In this document: positions 15,832 through 25,309 of the stretch, one piece after another
Layout: each line of letters begins with the position of its first letter
Position numbering within the stretch: the stretch's first letter is position 1
Assembly (NCBI RefSeq): GCF_027213965.1
Contig: NZ_JAPWGX010000008.1
Location: 20,393-84,392, forward strand
Reading direction: 5' to 3'
From: Maritalea porphyrae
GTDB taxonomy: Bacteria; Pseudomonadota; Alphaproteobacteria; Rhizobiales; Devosiaceae
Length of the DNA stretch: 64,000 bases
Translations under genes and position numbers: made by a program
Notes under the pieces: model-generated
Databases searched by the model: none
What the model was told of the DNA's origin: nothing
The model's input: only the letters and a program-made list of their open reading frames with translations

Positions 15832-16665
15832 ATGTCACAGAAAAAATCAGGTGATTTCGGTACTTGGCTCATGCATATTTTTTTGGGCTTTAACGCACTC
15901 ATCATGCTGTATCCCATCATTATGATGGCGCTATCGAGCTTCAAAACGAACAATGAGATTTTCTCAGCGCCATTTGCGTTGCCGAAGAGCTTTAACCTAG
16001 ACAATTTCGCCGTAATCTGGAACGAAACCGACGTACCTCGTTACTTCTTAAACTCTACAATCGTAACTGGGATTTCAGTTTTCGTTCTGCTGGTCATCGG
16101 CACCATGGCCGCCTATGCAGTTTCTCGGTACAAATTCCGTGGCAACATTATGGTTTCACTATTTTTCCTCAGTGGATTGATGTTGCCGCTACGGCTCGCA
16201 ATTATTCCACTATTCATCCAGCTCAAAGCATTGGGACTGGTGGACAATTTGATTGGGCTTATCTGCATCTATACCGCAATGTCTCTGCCCGCGACCGTTT
16301 TCATCATGACCGGCTTTCTGCGCTCTTTACCCTCTGAGTTGGAAGATAGCGCCCGTATGGATGGCGCGAGTGAACTGCGCATTATGGTCCAAATCATGGT
16401 GCCACTCATAACTCCCGCCATGGTGATCGCTGGGATTTACAATGCCGTACCGATTTGGAACGACTTCTTCTTCCCGTTGATCTTTATTCAATCTCCAGAG
16501 TCACGCACAATCGCTCAGGGTCTAACATCGTTCTTTGGAGAGTATTCCGTCAACTACGGCGTATTGTATGCAGGGCTGACAATGGCTGCATTGCCGATCA
16601 TGGTTATCTTTATCATCCAGTCGAAACGCTTCATTGCAGGCATGACCGCTGGGGCTATTAAGTAA
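15832..16665 (+). CDS. Sugar ABC transporter permease (MalG-like)
   Basis: 277 residues, six transmembrane segments, EAA loop EDSARMDGASELRIMVQIM. AGGG lies 8-10 nt upstream. Second permease of the CUT1 importer; 8 nt downstream of the first permease and 7 nt before the serine hydrolase gene, so all are one operon. Confidence 0.9.
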   Translation: MSQKKSGDFGTWLMHIFLGFNALIMLYPIIMMALSSFKTNNEIFSAPFALPKSFNLDNFAVIWNETDVPRYFLNSTIVTGISVFVLLVIGTMAAYAVSRYKFRGNIMVSLFFLSGLMLPLRLAIIPLFIQLKALGLVDNLIGLICIYTAMSLPATVFIMTGFLRSLPSELEDSARMDGASELRIMVQIMVPLITPAMVIAGIYNAVPIWNDFFFPLIFIQSPESRTIAQGLTSFFGEYSVNYGVLYAGLTMAALPIMVIFIIQSKRFIAGMTAGAIK

Positions 16666-16672
16666 AGGCCAT

Positions 16673-17698
16673 ATGTTAAACCAATTGGACACTTTAGTTG
16701 GGGCGGCAATAGAAACCAAAACCTTCCCGGCCATTGAAATTTTGGTGGCAAAAGGCGGTAGAATAATCGCCAATGGAGTGTGGGGCAGACCATTTGATGA
16801 CGCCCCACCATTACGGTTGGACTCCGTCTTTGACCTTGCCTCAATTACCAAACCAGTCGCGACGGCAACGCTTATCCGTCAGTTGGTCAGAAAGAATGTT
16901 CTGTACTTAAGTGACAAAGCTGCTCGCTATATCCCTGAACTCGCTGAAGCGGGAAAAGGTGAAATAACCATAGGTCAGTTGTGTCGACACACCTCTGGGC
17001 TGCAACCAGATATGGCATTGGCTCAGATGACAGATGACCCAGCAATTGCGCGCAAGCTCATAATAGAAGTGCCACTTCAATCACAACCAGGTCAACAAGT
17101 CGTCTATTCCTGTTTGGGCTATATTTTGCTCGGTGAAATTGTTGAATGCGCATTGGGCACCACATTAGAGAATGCGTTCCAGCATTATGTTGCTACCCCG
17201 TTGAATATGCACAACACCTGTTTCAAACCGCTCGGGCAAAACTTAAGTCCCAATCGCATTGTTCCCACATCCAAACCTGCTTGCACTGAAAACAAAGTTG
17301 GCTTGGTTCATGACAGCACAGCGCAACTGTTGGGGGGAAACAGTGGTAATGCGGGCCTCTTTGGCACGGCAAGAGATTTACATAAATTCGCAACAGCCTT
17401 AATTGATGAAGGTGATCCGCTTGCGTTCAGCAATGGCAATTTGGGAAAACCAATTGCACGCACCATTGGCTGGGAGTTCAAAGCCCATACAAATGACGAT
17501 TGCAGTTGCGGTCCCACACTTCCTAAAGGATCAATTGGCCATACCGGCTTCACCGGAACATCCATGTGGATTGATCCGGTCACGAGACTAATTGTCATTG
17601 CGTTGAGCAACCGCACGTATTTCTCGCAACGTACAAATCTGCCTGCCATGAACAAATTCAGGACGGAACTGCACACCCTTGCAGCCACCGCAGCATAG
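16673..17698 (+). CDS. Serine hydrolase, class-C beta-lactamase fold, in the MurNAc operon
   Basis: 341 residues without a signal peptide, so probably cytosolic. Catalytic S-I-T-K in DLASITKPVA near residue 58, HTSGLQ near 105, YSCLGY in the YxN position near 145, and the third motif as GHTGFTG near 285. In E. coli murQ-murP is followed by yfeW, and in B. subtilis murQ lies with another beta-lactamase-like gene, so a hydrolase of this fold next to murQ is a recurring association. Cleavage of a peptide or ester from a muropeptide is plausible but unproven. The gene is in the ABC operon. Confidence 0.85.
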   Translation: MLNQLDTLVGAAIETKTFPAIEILVAKGGRIIANGVWGRPFDDAPPLRLDSVFDLASITKPVATATLIRQLVRKNVLYLSDKAARYIPELAEAGKGEITIGQLCRHTSGLQPDMALAQMTDDPAIARKLIIEVPLQSQPGQQVVYSCLGYILLGEIVECALGTTLENAFQHYVATPLNMHNTCFKPLGQNLSPNRIVPTSKPACTENKVGLVHDSTAQLLGGNSGNAGLFGTARDLHKFATALIDEGDPLAFSNGNLGKPIARTIGWEFKAHTNDDCSCGPTLPKGSIGHTGFTGTSMWIDPVTRLIVIALSNRTYFSQRTNLPAMNKFRTELHTLAATAA

Positions 17699-17747
17699 CT
17701 TCGTTTGATCCCGGCAACCAACGTTTCCGCTTTGAAAAGGTGAAATT

Positions 17748-19442
17748 GTGAATAACCAAGACCTGATCAATCAACTTAGTCAAACAATTGGCAAGCGCAA
17801 TGTCTTAACCAACAAGCGTTCAACGCGCAGGTTTTTAACGGGATTTCGCTCAGGTAGCGGAGAAGCGATCGCGGTTGTTCGTCCAAATACCTTGGTCGAA
17901 ATGTGGCAAGCACTTGGCCTGTGTGTGAAAGCTGGCAAAGCGGTCATTTTTCAAGCCGCAAATACTGGTCTAACTGGCGGATCAACCCCTGATGGCCACT
18001 ATGATCGAGACATTGTTTTGATCAATACACAGCGTATTCGAACCATTCACACCTTGAATCAAGGCCAGCAAATTGTGGCCTTACCCGGCGCGTCATTATT
18101 TGAACTTGAAAAAATCCTACAGCCGATCAACCGTCAGCCCCATTCGGTGATTGGTTCAAGTTGCATTGGTGCATCAGTTATTGGCGGCGTATGCAATAAT
18201 TCCGGTGGATCGCTGGTAGAACGAGGCCCCGCGTACACGGAAATGAGTTTGTTTGCTCAAGTGACAGCCGCTGGCGAAATAGAGTTGATCAATCATCTCG
18301 GCATTGAACTTGGCAACACACCAGAACAGATATTGTCCAATGTCGAAGCCGGAAATTTTGATCAATACCAACAAATGAGCGCCGCGAACGCATCTGACAC
18401 AAAATACCCAAACATTGTGCGTGAAGTCGAAGCTTCAACTCCAGCCCGTTTTAACGCCGATAAAAGATGCTTACATGAAAGTTCGGGCTGTGGCGGCAAA
18501 CTGGCGGTTTTTGCTGTAAGGCTAGATACATTTCCTACCAATAAACTCAGCAAAACCTTTTATATTGGAACAAACGATCCGCATGACCTGACTGCGATTC
18601 GACACCGGATTCTTAAAGGATTTAAGGCCCTACCCGTAAGTGCCGAATATATGCACCGTGATTGCTTTAACATTTCAGAAAAATACGGCAAAGACACGGT
18701 GGTGATGATTGATCTCTTAGGCACGGACAAACTACCCATTTTTTTCGCAATCAAAGGCGCAATTGACTCGCGGTTGAATCGGCTCCCGTTGTTCCACGGG
18801 TTTACCGATAAGTTCATGCAAGTACTTAGCAGCCTATGGCCGCGCATTTTACCGAAACGATTGTATGACTATCGGAATAAGTTTGAACATCACCTCATTT
18901 TGAAAATGGCTGATGGTGGCATTGCCGAGGCACAACAATTGTTGCCATCCCTTCTTAACAAAAATGATGCCTCCTACTTTGAATGCACACCGAAAGAAGC
19001 CCAAATGGCAAGCCTAAACCGTTTTGCGGCCGCAGGTGCCGCCATTCGCTACGCTGCCGTCCACAAGGATGAAGTTGAGGATGTTTTGGCCCTAGACATT
19101 GCACTGCCACGAAACAGCGTAGACTGGTTTGAAAAACTACCGGAAGAGATTTCCAGCAAATTACATCACAGTCTTTATTATGGGCATTTCATGTGCCACG
19201 TTCTGCACCAAGATTATATCGTCAAAAAGAACCAGGATTCCACAGCAATCAAGCAGGCCATGTTGCAACTGCTCGATCAACGTGGCGCAGAATATCCTGC
19301 CGAGCATAATGTAGGGCATCAATATGTTGCAAAACCCGATCTGGCCGCGTTCTACAAATCGATAGATCCAAGCAACACGTTAAATCCAGGTATCGGCAAA
19401 ATGTCCAAACGAAAAGACTACGCGCCTTCTCGCACTGAATAA
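17748..19442 (+). CDS. dld: Quinone-dependent D-lactate dehydrogenase
   Basis: 564 residues from a GTG start with AAAAGGTG upstream; E. coli Dld is 571. The FAD-binding PCMH domain has QAANTGLTGGSTPDG near 65 and the highly conserved HSVIGSSCIGASVIGGVCNN-type stretch near 130-150; the membrane-binding and cap regions carry EYMHRDCFNISEKYGKD, RFAAAGAAIRY, DEVEDVLALDIALPRN and YYGHFMCHVLHQDYIVKK, all characteristic. It oxidises D-lactate to pyruvate at the inner membrane. MurQ releases D-lactate, so its place in this operon makes metabolic sense. Confidence 0.95.
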   Translation: MNNQDLINQLSQTIGKRNVLTNKRSTRRFLTGFRSGSGEAIAVVRPNTLVEMWQALGLCVKAGKAVIFQAANTGLTGGSTPDGHYDRDIVLINTQRIRTIHTLNQGQQIVALPGASLFELEKILQPINRQPHSVIGSSCIGASVIGGVCNNSGGSLVERGPAYTEMSLFAQVTAAGEIELINHLGIELGNTPEQILSNVEAGNFDQYQQMSAANASDTKYPNIVREVEASTPARFNADKRCLHESSGCGGKLAVFAVRLDTFPTNKLSKTFYIGTNDPHDLTAIRHRILKGFKALPVSAEYMHRDCFNISEKYGKDTVVMIDLLGTDKLPIFFAIKGAIDSRLNRLPLFHGFTDKFMQVLSSLWPRILPKRLYDYRNKFEHHLILKMADGGIAEAQQLLPSLLNKNDASYFECTPKEAQMASLNRFAAAGAAIRYAAVHKDEVEDVLALDIALPRNSVDWFEKLPEEISSKLHHSLYYGHFMCHVLHQDYIVKKNQDSTAIKQAMLQLLDQRGAEYPAEHNVGHQYVAKPDLAAFYKSIDPSNTLNPGIGKMSKRKDYAPSRTE

Positions 19443-19462
19443 GTTGAGACGCTTAAGCCATT

Positions 19463-20578
19463 CTATTTGGCGATCAACCCACCTGACATTGGCTTGGCAA
19501 CACCAGTTGTTGTGGGGAAACTGATCGGTAGATCATTCATTGTTCTGACGGCAAGCAAAGCAAAACATTCGGCTTCAACTGCATCGCCCCGCCAGCCATA
19601 TTGTTCTGCAAAATCAACCACACAAGCTGTGTGTTCTGCAAGCGCCTTCATCATTGCTGGGTTTTTGCGGCCACCACCGCAAACAATCAAACGCTTCGGG
19701 CGCTTCGGTAAAAGATCAAGTCCCTTGCCCACAGCCCCTGCCGTAAAAGCTGCAAGAGTCGCTGCACCGTTTGCGTTAGTCAAACCATTTGCCATTTCTG
19801 GCCCAAAATCAAAGCGGTCGAGTGATTTTGGAAAAGGCGCTCGCAAATAGGCATGGGCAAGCAATTCTGCAAGGCGATTTTGGTCCACCTCACCCGAAAG
19901 GGCGAGCGCACCGTCCACATCCATCGCCCCTAAGCCACGTGCTTTCATAAAGTCGTTTGTCGGCGCATTAGCTGGGCCAGTGTCGAAGGCGATTAACTGA
20001 TCAGCACCATCAGTCCAAGAAATATTGGCGACGCCCCCCAAATTAAGTATTGCCACATCGCCTTCGGCCCCAATGCCGCGCAAAAGTGCCGCGTGGTAAA
20101 TTGCTGATAATGGCGCGCCCTGCCCGCCAGCGTTTACATCAGCAGAACGAAAATCATATATAACTGGAATACCCAATGATCGATGCATGCGCGCGCCATC
20201 GCCCAATTGTCGTGTCTGGCCACGTTGTCCCACAGCTGGTGCTCGGTGCAGGACACTTTGCCCATGAAAGCCCACAGCACCAATGTCGTCCATGCGCATG
20301 CCTGCCTCTTTTACAAGCGCTTGAACGGCTTCAGACTGTGCATCCGTAAGCATAGCTTCCGCTTTGGCAAAAATCTCTGGCTCTGGCCCGTCAAAGTTCC
20401 ACACCCGCGCTTCCGCAAGTGCTTGCGCCAGCAATTGGTTTACTTCATCCTCATAAGGCGCCAGCGTGTATGGGCCAAATTCTTGAACGTTTTTCCCGTC
20501 GGTGCGGATCAGCGCAACGTCTATGTTGCCGTCCAACACTGTCCCTGTCATAAGCCCGACTGACCAAATTGATTTCAT
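19463..20578 (-). CDS. anmK: Anhydro-N-acetylmuramic acid kinase
   Basis: 371 residues, full length. Motifs: [17 protein letters not shown] at the N-terminus (ATP phosphate loop), [12 protein letters not shown] near 105, [13 protein letters not shown] near 180, [15 protein letters not shown] with the catalytic Asp near 205, and [11 protein letters not shown] near 305. AnmK opens the 1,6-anhydro ring and phosphorylates, giving MurNAc-6-P, the MurQ substrate. It is the last gene of a minus-strand operon with a serine hydrolase and a peptide-type ABC transporter, converging on dld. Confidence 0.95.
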   Translation of the reverse strand: MKSIWSVGLMTGTVLDGNIDVALIRTDGKNVQEFGPYTLAPYEDEVNQLLAQALAEARVWNFDGPEPEIFAKAEAMLTDAQSEAVQALVKEAGMRMDDIGAVGFHGQSVLHRAPAVGQRGQTRQLGDGARMHRSLGIPVIYDFRSADVNAGGQGAPLSAIYHAALLRGIGAEGDVAILNLGGVANISWTDGADQLIAFDTGPANAPTNDFMKARGLGAMDVDGALALSGEVDQNRLAELLAHAYLRAPFPKSLDRFDFGPEMANGLTNANGAATLAAFTAGAVGKGLDLLPKRPKRLIVCGGGRKNPAMMKALAEHTACVVDFAEQYGWRGDAVEAECFALLAVRTMNDLPISFPTTTGVAKPMSGGLIAK

Positions 20579-20588
20579 GTTTCAATCC

Positions 20589-21587
20589 TCATGAGCCTGC
20601 AACAATTTCACCCACAGCCTGCCGCAATTGAACAATGCCAGAGTCAAAATGACGTGTAGGATGAATCCGGTTGGTCAAAAGTGTCCAGCTTATCCCACTG
20701 TCAAAGTCCAACCAAAGTCCAGTTCCGGTAAACCCAGTGTGCCCTATCGTTGAGCTCGAGCACGCACCGCCACCGGACCAACCAGCATAGCGAATTTCAA
20801 ATCCATGGGCTCTGGTTTTTGAAAGTGGCGTTCGCATCAATGTTACAAGCGGACTGCCCGAATTGTTTAAAAGGTCAGTTGCAAAATTTAGAACTGAATT
20901 AGCCGTCCCGAAAAGCCCAGCATGTCCCGCGCCGTCCAAAGCATAGCAATTGTCATCGTGAACTTCGCCACACATCATTTTATGTCGCCATGTGCAATTT
21001 TCAGTTGCGGCGCTTTTGTCAGATGGGGCGCTAAATGCAAAGCCTTCAGGCAATTCAATTTTGCGAATATTGCACCCCAAAAGACGTTCAAGCGCAAAAC
21101 CGAGCAAAATGAAATTAATGTCAGAATAAACCGACGGACCATGCCGCCACTCCCGTTGCAGAATGAAACTGCGCAACAGATCTGGGTCACGCCCATAAGT
21201 ATAAATGGGCTCAACTGCAGGAAATGGTGTCTGGTGGCCAAGGCATTCTCGAAACGTCACTTTGCGTTCCCACGCATCAGTGCTGTATTGCCTGAGGTCT
21301 GGCAAAATAGTCGTTAACGGTGCATCCAAATCAATCCGACCGTCCAACGCCAACGAAAGAATTTTTGGTGTCGTAAAAATGACCTTGGTTAGCGAAGCCA
21401 AATCGAACCATGTGTCATCCATCATTCTACGTGATGAAGGCTCACTTTGCGCCATTCCTTCACTAAGGATAGCTCTTTCACCTTGCTTGGTTATCACCCC
21501 CAAAACCCCGCCAGGAATGCGACCACTTTGGATTGCGGTTGAAACGGGCACGAAGGCTCTAAGTGCAATTTGTTCGGCTAAACTCAC
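20589..21587 (-). CDS. Second serine hydrolase of class-C beta-lactamase fold
   Basis: 332 residues from a GTG start that overlaps the stop of the upstream ATPase gene (GTGA). SxxK is S-L-T-K in DLASLTKVIF near 68; YSDIN occupies the YxN position near 150; GHTGFTGTGLWLD near 285 is the third motif, and is shared with the paralogue at 16673-17698 (GHTGFTGTSMWID). No signal peptide, so likely cytosolic. Next to anmK it may trim the peptide or another ester/amide from imported muropeptides. Some C-terminal spacing differs, so substrate need not be the same as for the paralogue. Confidence 0.84.
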   Translation of the reverse strand: MSLAEQIALRAFVPVSTAIQSGRIPGGVLGVITKQGERAILSEGMAQSEPSSRRMMDDTWFDLASLTKVIFTTPKILSLALDGRIDLDAPLTTILPDLRQYSTDAWERKVTFRECLGHQTPFPAVEPIYTYGRDPDLLRSFILQREWRHGPSVYSDINFILLGFALERLLGCNIRKIELPEGFAFSAPSDKSAATENCTWRHKMMCGEVHDDNCYALDGAGHAGLFGTANSVLNFATDLLNNSGSPLVTLMRTPLSKTRAHGFEIRYAGWSGGGACSSSTIGHTGFTGTGLWLDFDSGISWTLLTNRIHPTRHFDSGIVQLRQAVGEIVAGS

Positions 21588-22531
21588 TTGTCAAACAGAT
21601 GGCATGCCACCTCTCCACCCACATCAGTGAAATGTGTCATGAGCTTCGGCCGGACCTGTTTGCAGATATCCATGACTTTTGGGCAACGAGAATGAAAAGC
21701 ACAACCCGACGGAGGATCGGACGGGTCCGGCACTTCTCCACTTAAGTTAGAGCGCGATTTCTTCTCACCAACCCGTGGAATTGCTGACAACAATGAATGT
21801 GTGTAGGGATGACGCGGATTTGCCATAACTCGTTCGGTAGGACCAATTTCAACAATTCTGCCCAGATACATAACGGCAATACGATCACTCACATGGCGAA
21901 TGACAGACAGATCGTGACTAATGAAGATAATAGAAAGGCTCAGCCTCTTTTGCAGCTTTGCAATCAGATTTATGATTTGACTTTGTATGGAAACATCAAG
22001 GGCCGAAACAGCTTCATCGGCCACGATCAGCTTTGGGTCCAACGCCAATGCACGCGCAATCGCAATGCGCTGACGTTGCCCGCCAGAAAACTCATGCGGA
22101 TAGCGATCAATTGCATTTTGTGGAAGCCCAACAATCTCCACCAACTCTTTGACCTTTTCCAACCTTTGTGTGCGCGAGCCAATGTCGTGCACGTCTAGCG
22201 GTTCACCAATCAAGTGTCCCACCTTATGTCGCGGATTAAGCGACCCAAAAGGGTCTTGAAATATGATTTGCAAGTCGCGCCGAACGGACTTCATATCTTT
22301 CCGGTTGAGACCAATTATGTCGCGCCCTTCATACAAAACCTCTCCAGCACTGGGTTCAATCAACCTCAATAGGGATCTACCCAACGTTGATTTTCCGCAA
22401 CCAGATTCCCCAACAACGCCAAGAACTTCGCCGTCTTCAACGCAAAAAGACACGTCCGAAACAGCACGCACAATTGCCCCATTGCGGCCCGGGAATGTTT
22501 TTGAAATATTGTTTACTTCTAATAAGGTCAT
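21584..22531 (-). CDS. Oligopeptide-type ABC transporter ATP-binding protein (DppF/OppF-like)
   Basis: ATG 22531 overlaps the previous gene's stop (ATGA), giving 315 residues. Walker A GESGCGKSTLGRSLL, signature FSGGQRQRIAIARAL, Walker B KLIVADEAVSALDVS, and the C-terminal oligopeptide/dipeptide domain with Cys motif GCAFHSRCPKVMDIC. It pairs with the DppD-like ATPase to drive import of peptides; here probably muropeptides. Confidence 0.9.
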   Translation of the reverse strand: MTLLEVNNISKTFPGRNGAIVRAVSDVSFCVEDGEVLGVVGESGCGKSTLGRSLLRLIEPSAGEVLYEGRDIIGLNRKDMKSVRRDLQIIFQDPFGSLNPRHKVGHLIGEPLDVHDIGSRTQRLEKVKELVEIVGLPQNAIDRYPHEFSGGQRQRIAIARALALDPKLIVADEAVSALDVSIQSQIINLIAKLQKRLSLSIIFISHDLSVIRHVSDRIAVMYLGRIVEIGPTERVMANPRHPYTHSLLSAIPRVGEKKSRSNLSGEVPDPSDPPSGCAFHSRCPKVMDICKQVRPKLMTHFTDVGGEVACHLFDK

Positions 22532-23499
22532 TCGACAGGATTCCAGCAACGAAAGCTATGCGTTTGATTGATCAACTCAGGCATACTCGACAGGCAAATC
22601 TCAGTTGCCACTGCGCACCGAGGATGAAAAGCACACCCTTTTGGCCGCGCCCCTGGTGGCGGTACCGTACCCGGTATTGCTGGCAATTCCGTGCCCGGTT
22701 GATTTGAGGCTGGAATCGTTTTCAACAACGCTTCTGTGTAACGATGCTTTGGCTTGCTAAAAAGCTCATCGGCCAAGGCTTCCTCAACCACTCTGCCGCC
22801 ATACATCACAGCGACACGCGCGCAATATTGCGACACAACCCCCAAATCATGGGTAATTAGCAAAACAGCCATGCCGGTTTCTTGCCGCAAATCATCCAAG
22901 AGTTCCAAAATTTGCGCCTGCACGGTCACATCCAATGCGGTTGTTGGTTCATCAGCAATCAACAACTCAGGATCACAAGCCAGCGCAATTGCAATCATTG
23001 CTCTTTGTCGCTGCCCACCAGACATTTCATGCGGATATTTCTGCACAGCTTGTTCGGGGGCAGGGATACCCACCCTTGAAAGCAATTCAATTGCCCGTTT
23101 ATTTGCTGCTGTTTTATCCGATTGACGGTGCAATAAGACCACTTCTGCAATTTGGTCCCCAACGGTAAACACCGGGTTGAGCGACGTCATTGGTTCTTGA
23201 AAGATCATGGCAATACGATTGCCACGCAATTGCTCAAGCTCTCTTTCCGATTTCGCCAAAACATCTTCGCCGTCAAAAAAGACATGACCTTTTCGAATGC
23301 GCATTGGTGGCTCATCCAAAAGCCGGGCAATCGCCAATGCGGTCACAGATTTACCGCAGCCAGACTCGCCCACCAAGCCCAGCATTTCGCCAGGCTTTAC
23401 AGATAATGAGAGCCCTTCAATAACGGGACGAGAACCAACATCAATCCATAGATCTTGAATAGAAAGCAGCGATGCTGGTGCCAATCTCATCTCCCTCAT
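22528..23499 (-). CDS. Oligopeptide-type ABC transporter ATP-binding protein (DppD/OppD-like)
   Basis: 323 residues. Walker A GESGCGKSVTALAIARLL, signature MSGGQRQRAMIAIALA, Walker B LLIADEPTTALDVTVQ, and the C-terminal Cys motif GCAFHPRCAVATEIC typical of this family. GGGGGAA precedes ATG 23499; a second ATG 9 nt later also has GAGGGAG, so the exact start is open. First gene of the minus-strand operon, divergent from the binding-protein gene. Confidence 0.9.
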   Translation of the reverse strand: MREMRLAPASLLSIQDLWIDVGSRPVIEGLSLSVKPGEMLGLVGESGCGKSVTALAIARLLDEPPMRIRKGHVFFDGEDVLAKSERELEQLRGNRIAMIFQEPMTSLNPVFTVGDQIAEVVLLHRQSDKTAANKRAIELLSRVGIPAPEQAVQKYPHEMSGGQRQRAMIAIALACDPELLIADEPTTALDVTVQAQILELLDDLRQETGMAVLLITHDLGVVSQYCARVAVMYGGRVVEEALADELFSKPKHRYTEALLKTIPASNQPGTELPAIPGTVPPPGARPKGCAFHPRCAVATEICLSSMPELINQTHSFRCWNPVE

Positions 23500-23586
23500 T
23501 TCCCCCGCATTAGCGACTAAATAGGCATCAACCTGCGGGAAAAAGCAGCCAACGCTCAGGCTATATTGGCCTGAAGCGCAGCCCTC

Positions 23587-23598
23587 TTGTCAAGACAA
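23587..23598. promoter_or_regulatory. Possible GntR operator in the divergent transporter region
   Basis: TTGTC-AA-GACAA is a perfect short dyad in the 240-bp space between the two halves of the peptide transporter. The GntR/UTRA regulator encoded at 27176 is the natural candidate to bind it. No second copy was found, so support is weak. Confidence 0.25.
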
Positions 23599-23741
23599 AG
23601 ATAATACCATAACGTCCATATTGTCCAGAGTGGTCTTAGATTGGACCTACATTTCGAGGGTACGCTCAACCAATTGCGCCAACTTGGACGTCTCGGACTA
23701 AATCGGTGAAATGCACCTTATGCAAAACCACAGGAGACTTC

Positions 23742-25241
23742 ATGTTAGTCAAAAAAATTGGACTTGCGCTTACAACTACGACCTTTCTGGTCACAAGTGC
23801 CGCAGCTGCAACCCTCAACGTTGCAATTGATTCCTCACCCGCCGGGCTGGACCCGCACCTCATCACAGCCTTCAACTCTGTAGTTATTGTTCAAGGCAAT
23901 GTATATGAAGGTCTTACAGACATTGATGCAGGTTTGAACGTTGTGCCAGACCTCGCCGCGTCCTGGGATATTTCAGCAGACAATCTAAGCTATACATTCA
24001 AACTGCAATCCGGTGTGACCTTCCATGATGGTTCCACCATGGACGCAGAAGACGTTGCGGCCTCGATCCGACGCGTACAAGCAGAAAAAACGGCCTCACC
24101 AATGGCCGCAAGTGTTATGCCGATCACAAATATTGAAATTATCGATCCGCTGACTATCAAGCTATCTCTAGACGAACCGTTCGCGCCCATTCTTTCTTCT
24201 CTCGCAACCATTGCAATCGTTCCAGCTGAACTAGAAGCCGATATCGAAGCACTTCAACAAAAACCTGTTGGCACTGGCCCCTTCAAATTCGTTGAATGGT
24301 TGCCGAACAACTACATCGCATTAGAAAAGTTTGAAGGATATCGCGAAGCCGGACTTCCCATGCTTGATGGTGTTAAGTTCAACTTTGTGCCCGAGGCCTC
24401 AACCCGGCAGGTTGGTCTAACAAGTGGCGATTATGGCATTCTTCCGGGAATCGATCCTGCAACAGCCTTACAGTTGCAAGCACAACCTGGTGTCAAATTG
24501 CACGACACCCTCAACGTCTCCTACACGTTGTTGGGTATGAATGTGACCCGTGGCCCACTTGGTGACGCTAAAGTGCGCGAAGCGGTCAACATGTTGTTAA
24601 ACCGCGATGAAATCATCGCGGGCGCATTGTTTGGTGCAGGTGTGCCGGGTGGTCCATTGTCTCCTGCATTGTCCGCATGGGCATTGGATACAAGTGAATT
24701 TGCTTGCTACACAACAAATGTTGACGGTGCAAAGGCCCTACTCGCAGAAGCTGGTATTGAAACACCAATCAAACTGTCCATTCTCGTGTTGCCTCGTCAG
24801 GATGCACGTGACATTTCCCAGGTGATCCAACAACAGTTGGCCGCTGGCGGCATCGAAGTTGACCTTGTGAACAAAGAAATTGGTGAATTTGTTCAAGACT
24901 GGCGCAACTCAAATTTTGATATGTTTGTTTCAGCAAATGGTGGCAACCCAGACCCAGATCAGTATTTCTACCGTACGTTCCGTTCTGGTGGCCCAACTAA
25001 CGTCTACAAATATGCAAATGCAGAAATTGACACATTGCTAGATACAGGCCGTACAGAAACGGATCAAGCAAAACGCAAGCAAGCATATGATGCGGCACAA
25101 CGCACATTGGCTTGTCAGGGACCAATTGCTCACCTTGCATATGGCAATCTGTTCACCGCAACAAACGCCAAGGTTAAAGGGTTCGAAATTTACCCAACTG
25201 GCCGTTTGACCAGCTTGGTGAATGTCAGTTTGGACGAATAG
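23742..25241 (+). CDS. Peptide/muropeptide ABC transporter substrate-binding protein (family 5)
   Basis: ATG 23742 with AGGAG gives 499 residues; signal peptide 1-22 (LALTTTTFLVTSAAA). SBP family 5 landmarks: NVAIDSSPAGLDPHL, GNVYEGLTDIDAGLNVVPDLA cut to landmarks, KLQSGVTFHDGSTMDAEDVA-type stretch near 85-105, GTGPFKFVEW and GNPDPDQYFYRTF. Family 5 proteins bind peptides, nickel or muropeptides. The adjoining anmK and hydrolase genes favour a cell-wall peptide. A perfect hairpin follows the gene. Confidence 0.92.
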   Translation: MLVKKIGLALTTTTFLVTSAAAATLNVAIDSSPAGLDPHLITAFNSVVIVQGNVYEGLTDIDAGLNVVPDLAASWDISADNLSYTFKLQSGVTFHDGSTMDAEDVAASIRRVQAEKTASPMAASVMPITNIEIIDPLTIKLSLDEPFAPILSSLATIAIVPAELEADIEALQQKPVGTGPFKFVEWLPNNYIALEKFEGYREAGLPMLDGVKFNFVPEASTRQVGLTSGDYGILPGIDPATALQLQAQPGVKLHDTLNVSYTLLGMNVTRGPLGDAKVREAVNMLLNRDEIIAGALFGAGVPGGPLSPALSAWALDTSEFACYTTNVDGAKALLAEAGIETPIKLSILVLPRQDARDISQVIQQQLAAGGIEVDLVNKEIGEFVQDWRNSNFDMFVSANGGNPDPDQYFYRTFRSGGPTNVYKYANAEIDTLLDTGRTETDQAKRKQAYDAAQRTLACQGPIAHLAYGNLFTATNAKVKGFEIYPTGRLTSLVNVSLDE

Positions 25242-25253
25242 TTAAGCATCTAT

Positions 25254-25277
25254 GGTGCCCATTTATGAATGGGCACC
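25254..25277 (+). other. Perfect hairpin after the peptide-binding protein gene
   Basis: Arms GGTGCCCATT and AATGGGCACC with a TATG loop, no T-run. As after the other CUT1 binding protein, it probably protects the upstream mRNA and lowers expression of the permease genes. Confidence 0.6.
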
Positions 25278-25309
25278 GTTACCACCATTTAAACTGAACG
25301 GTTTTCACA

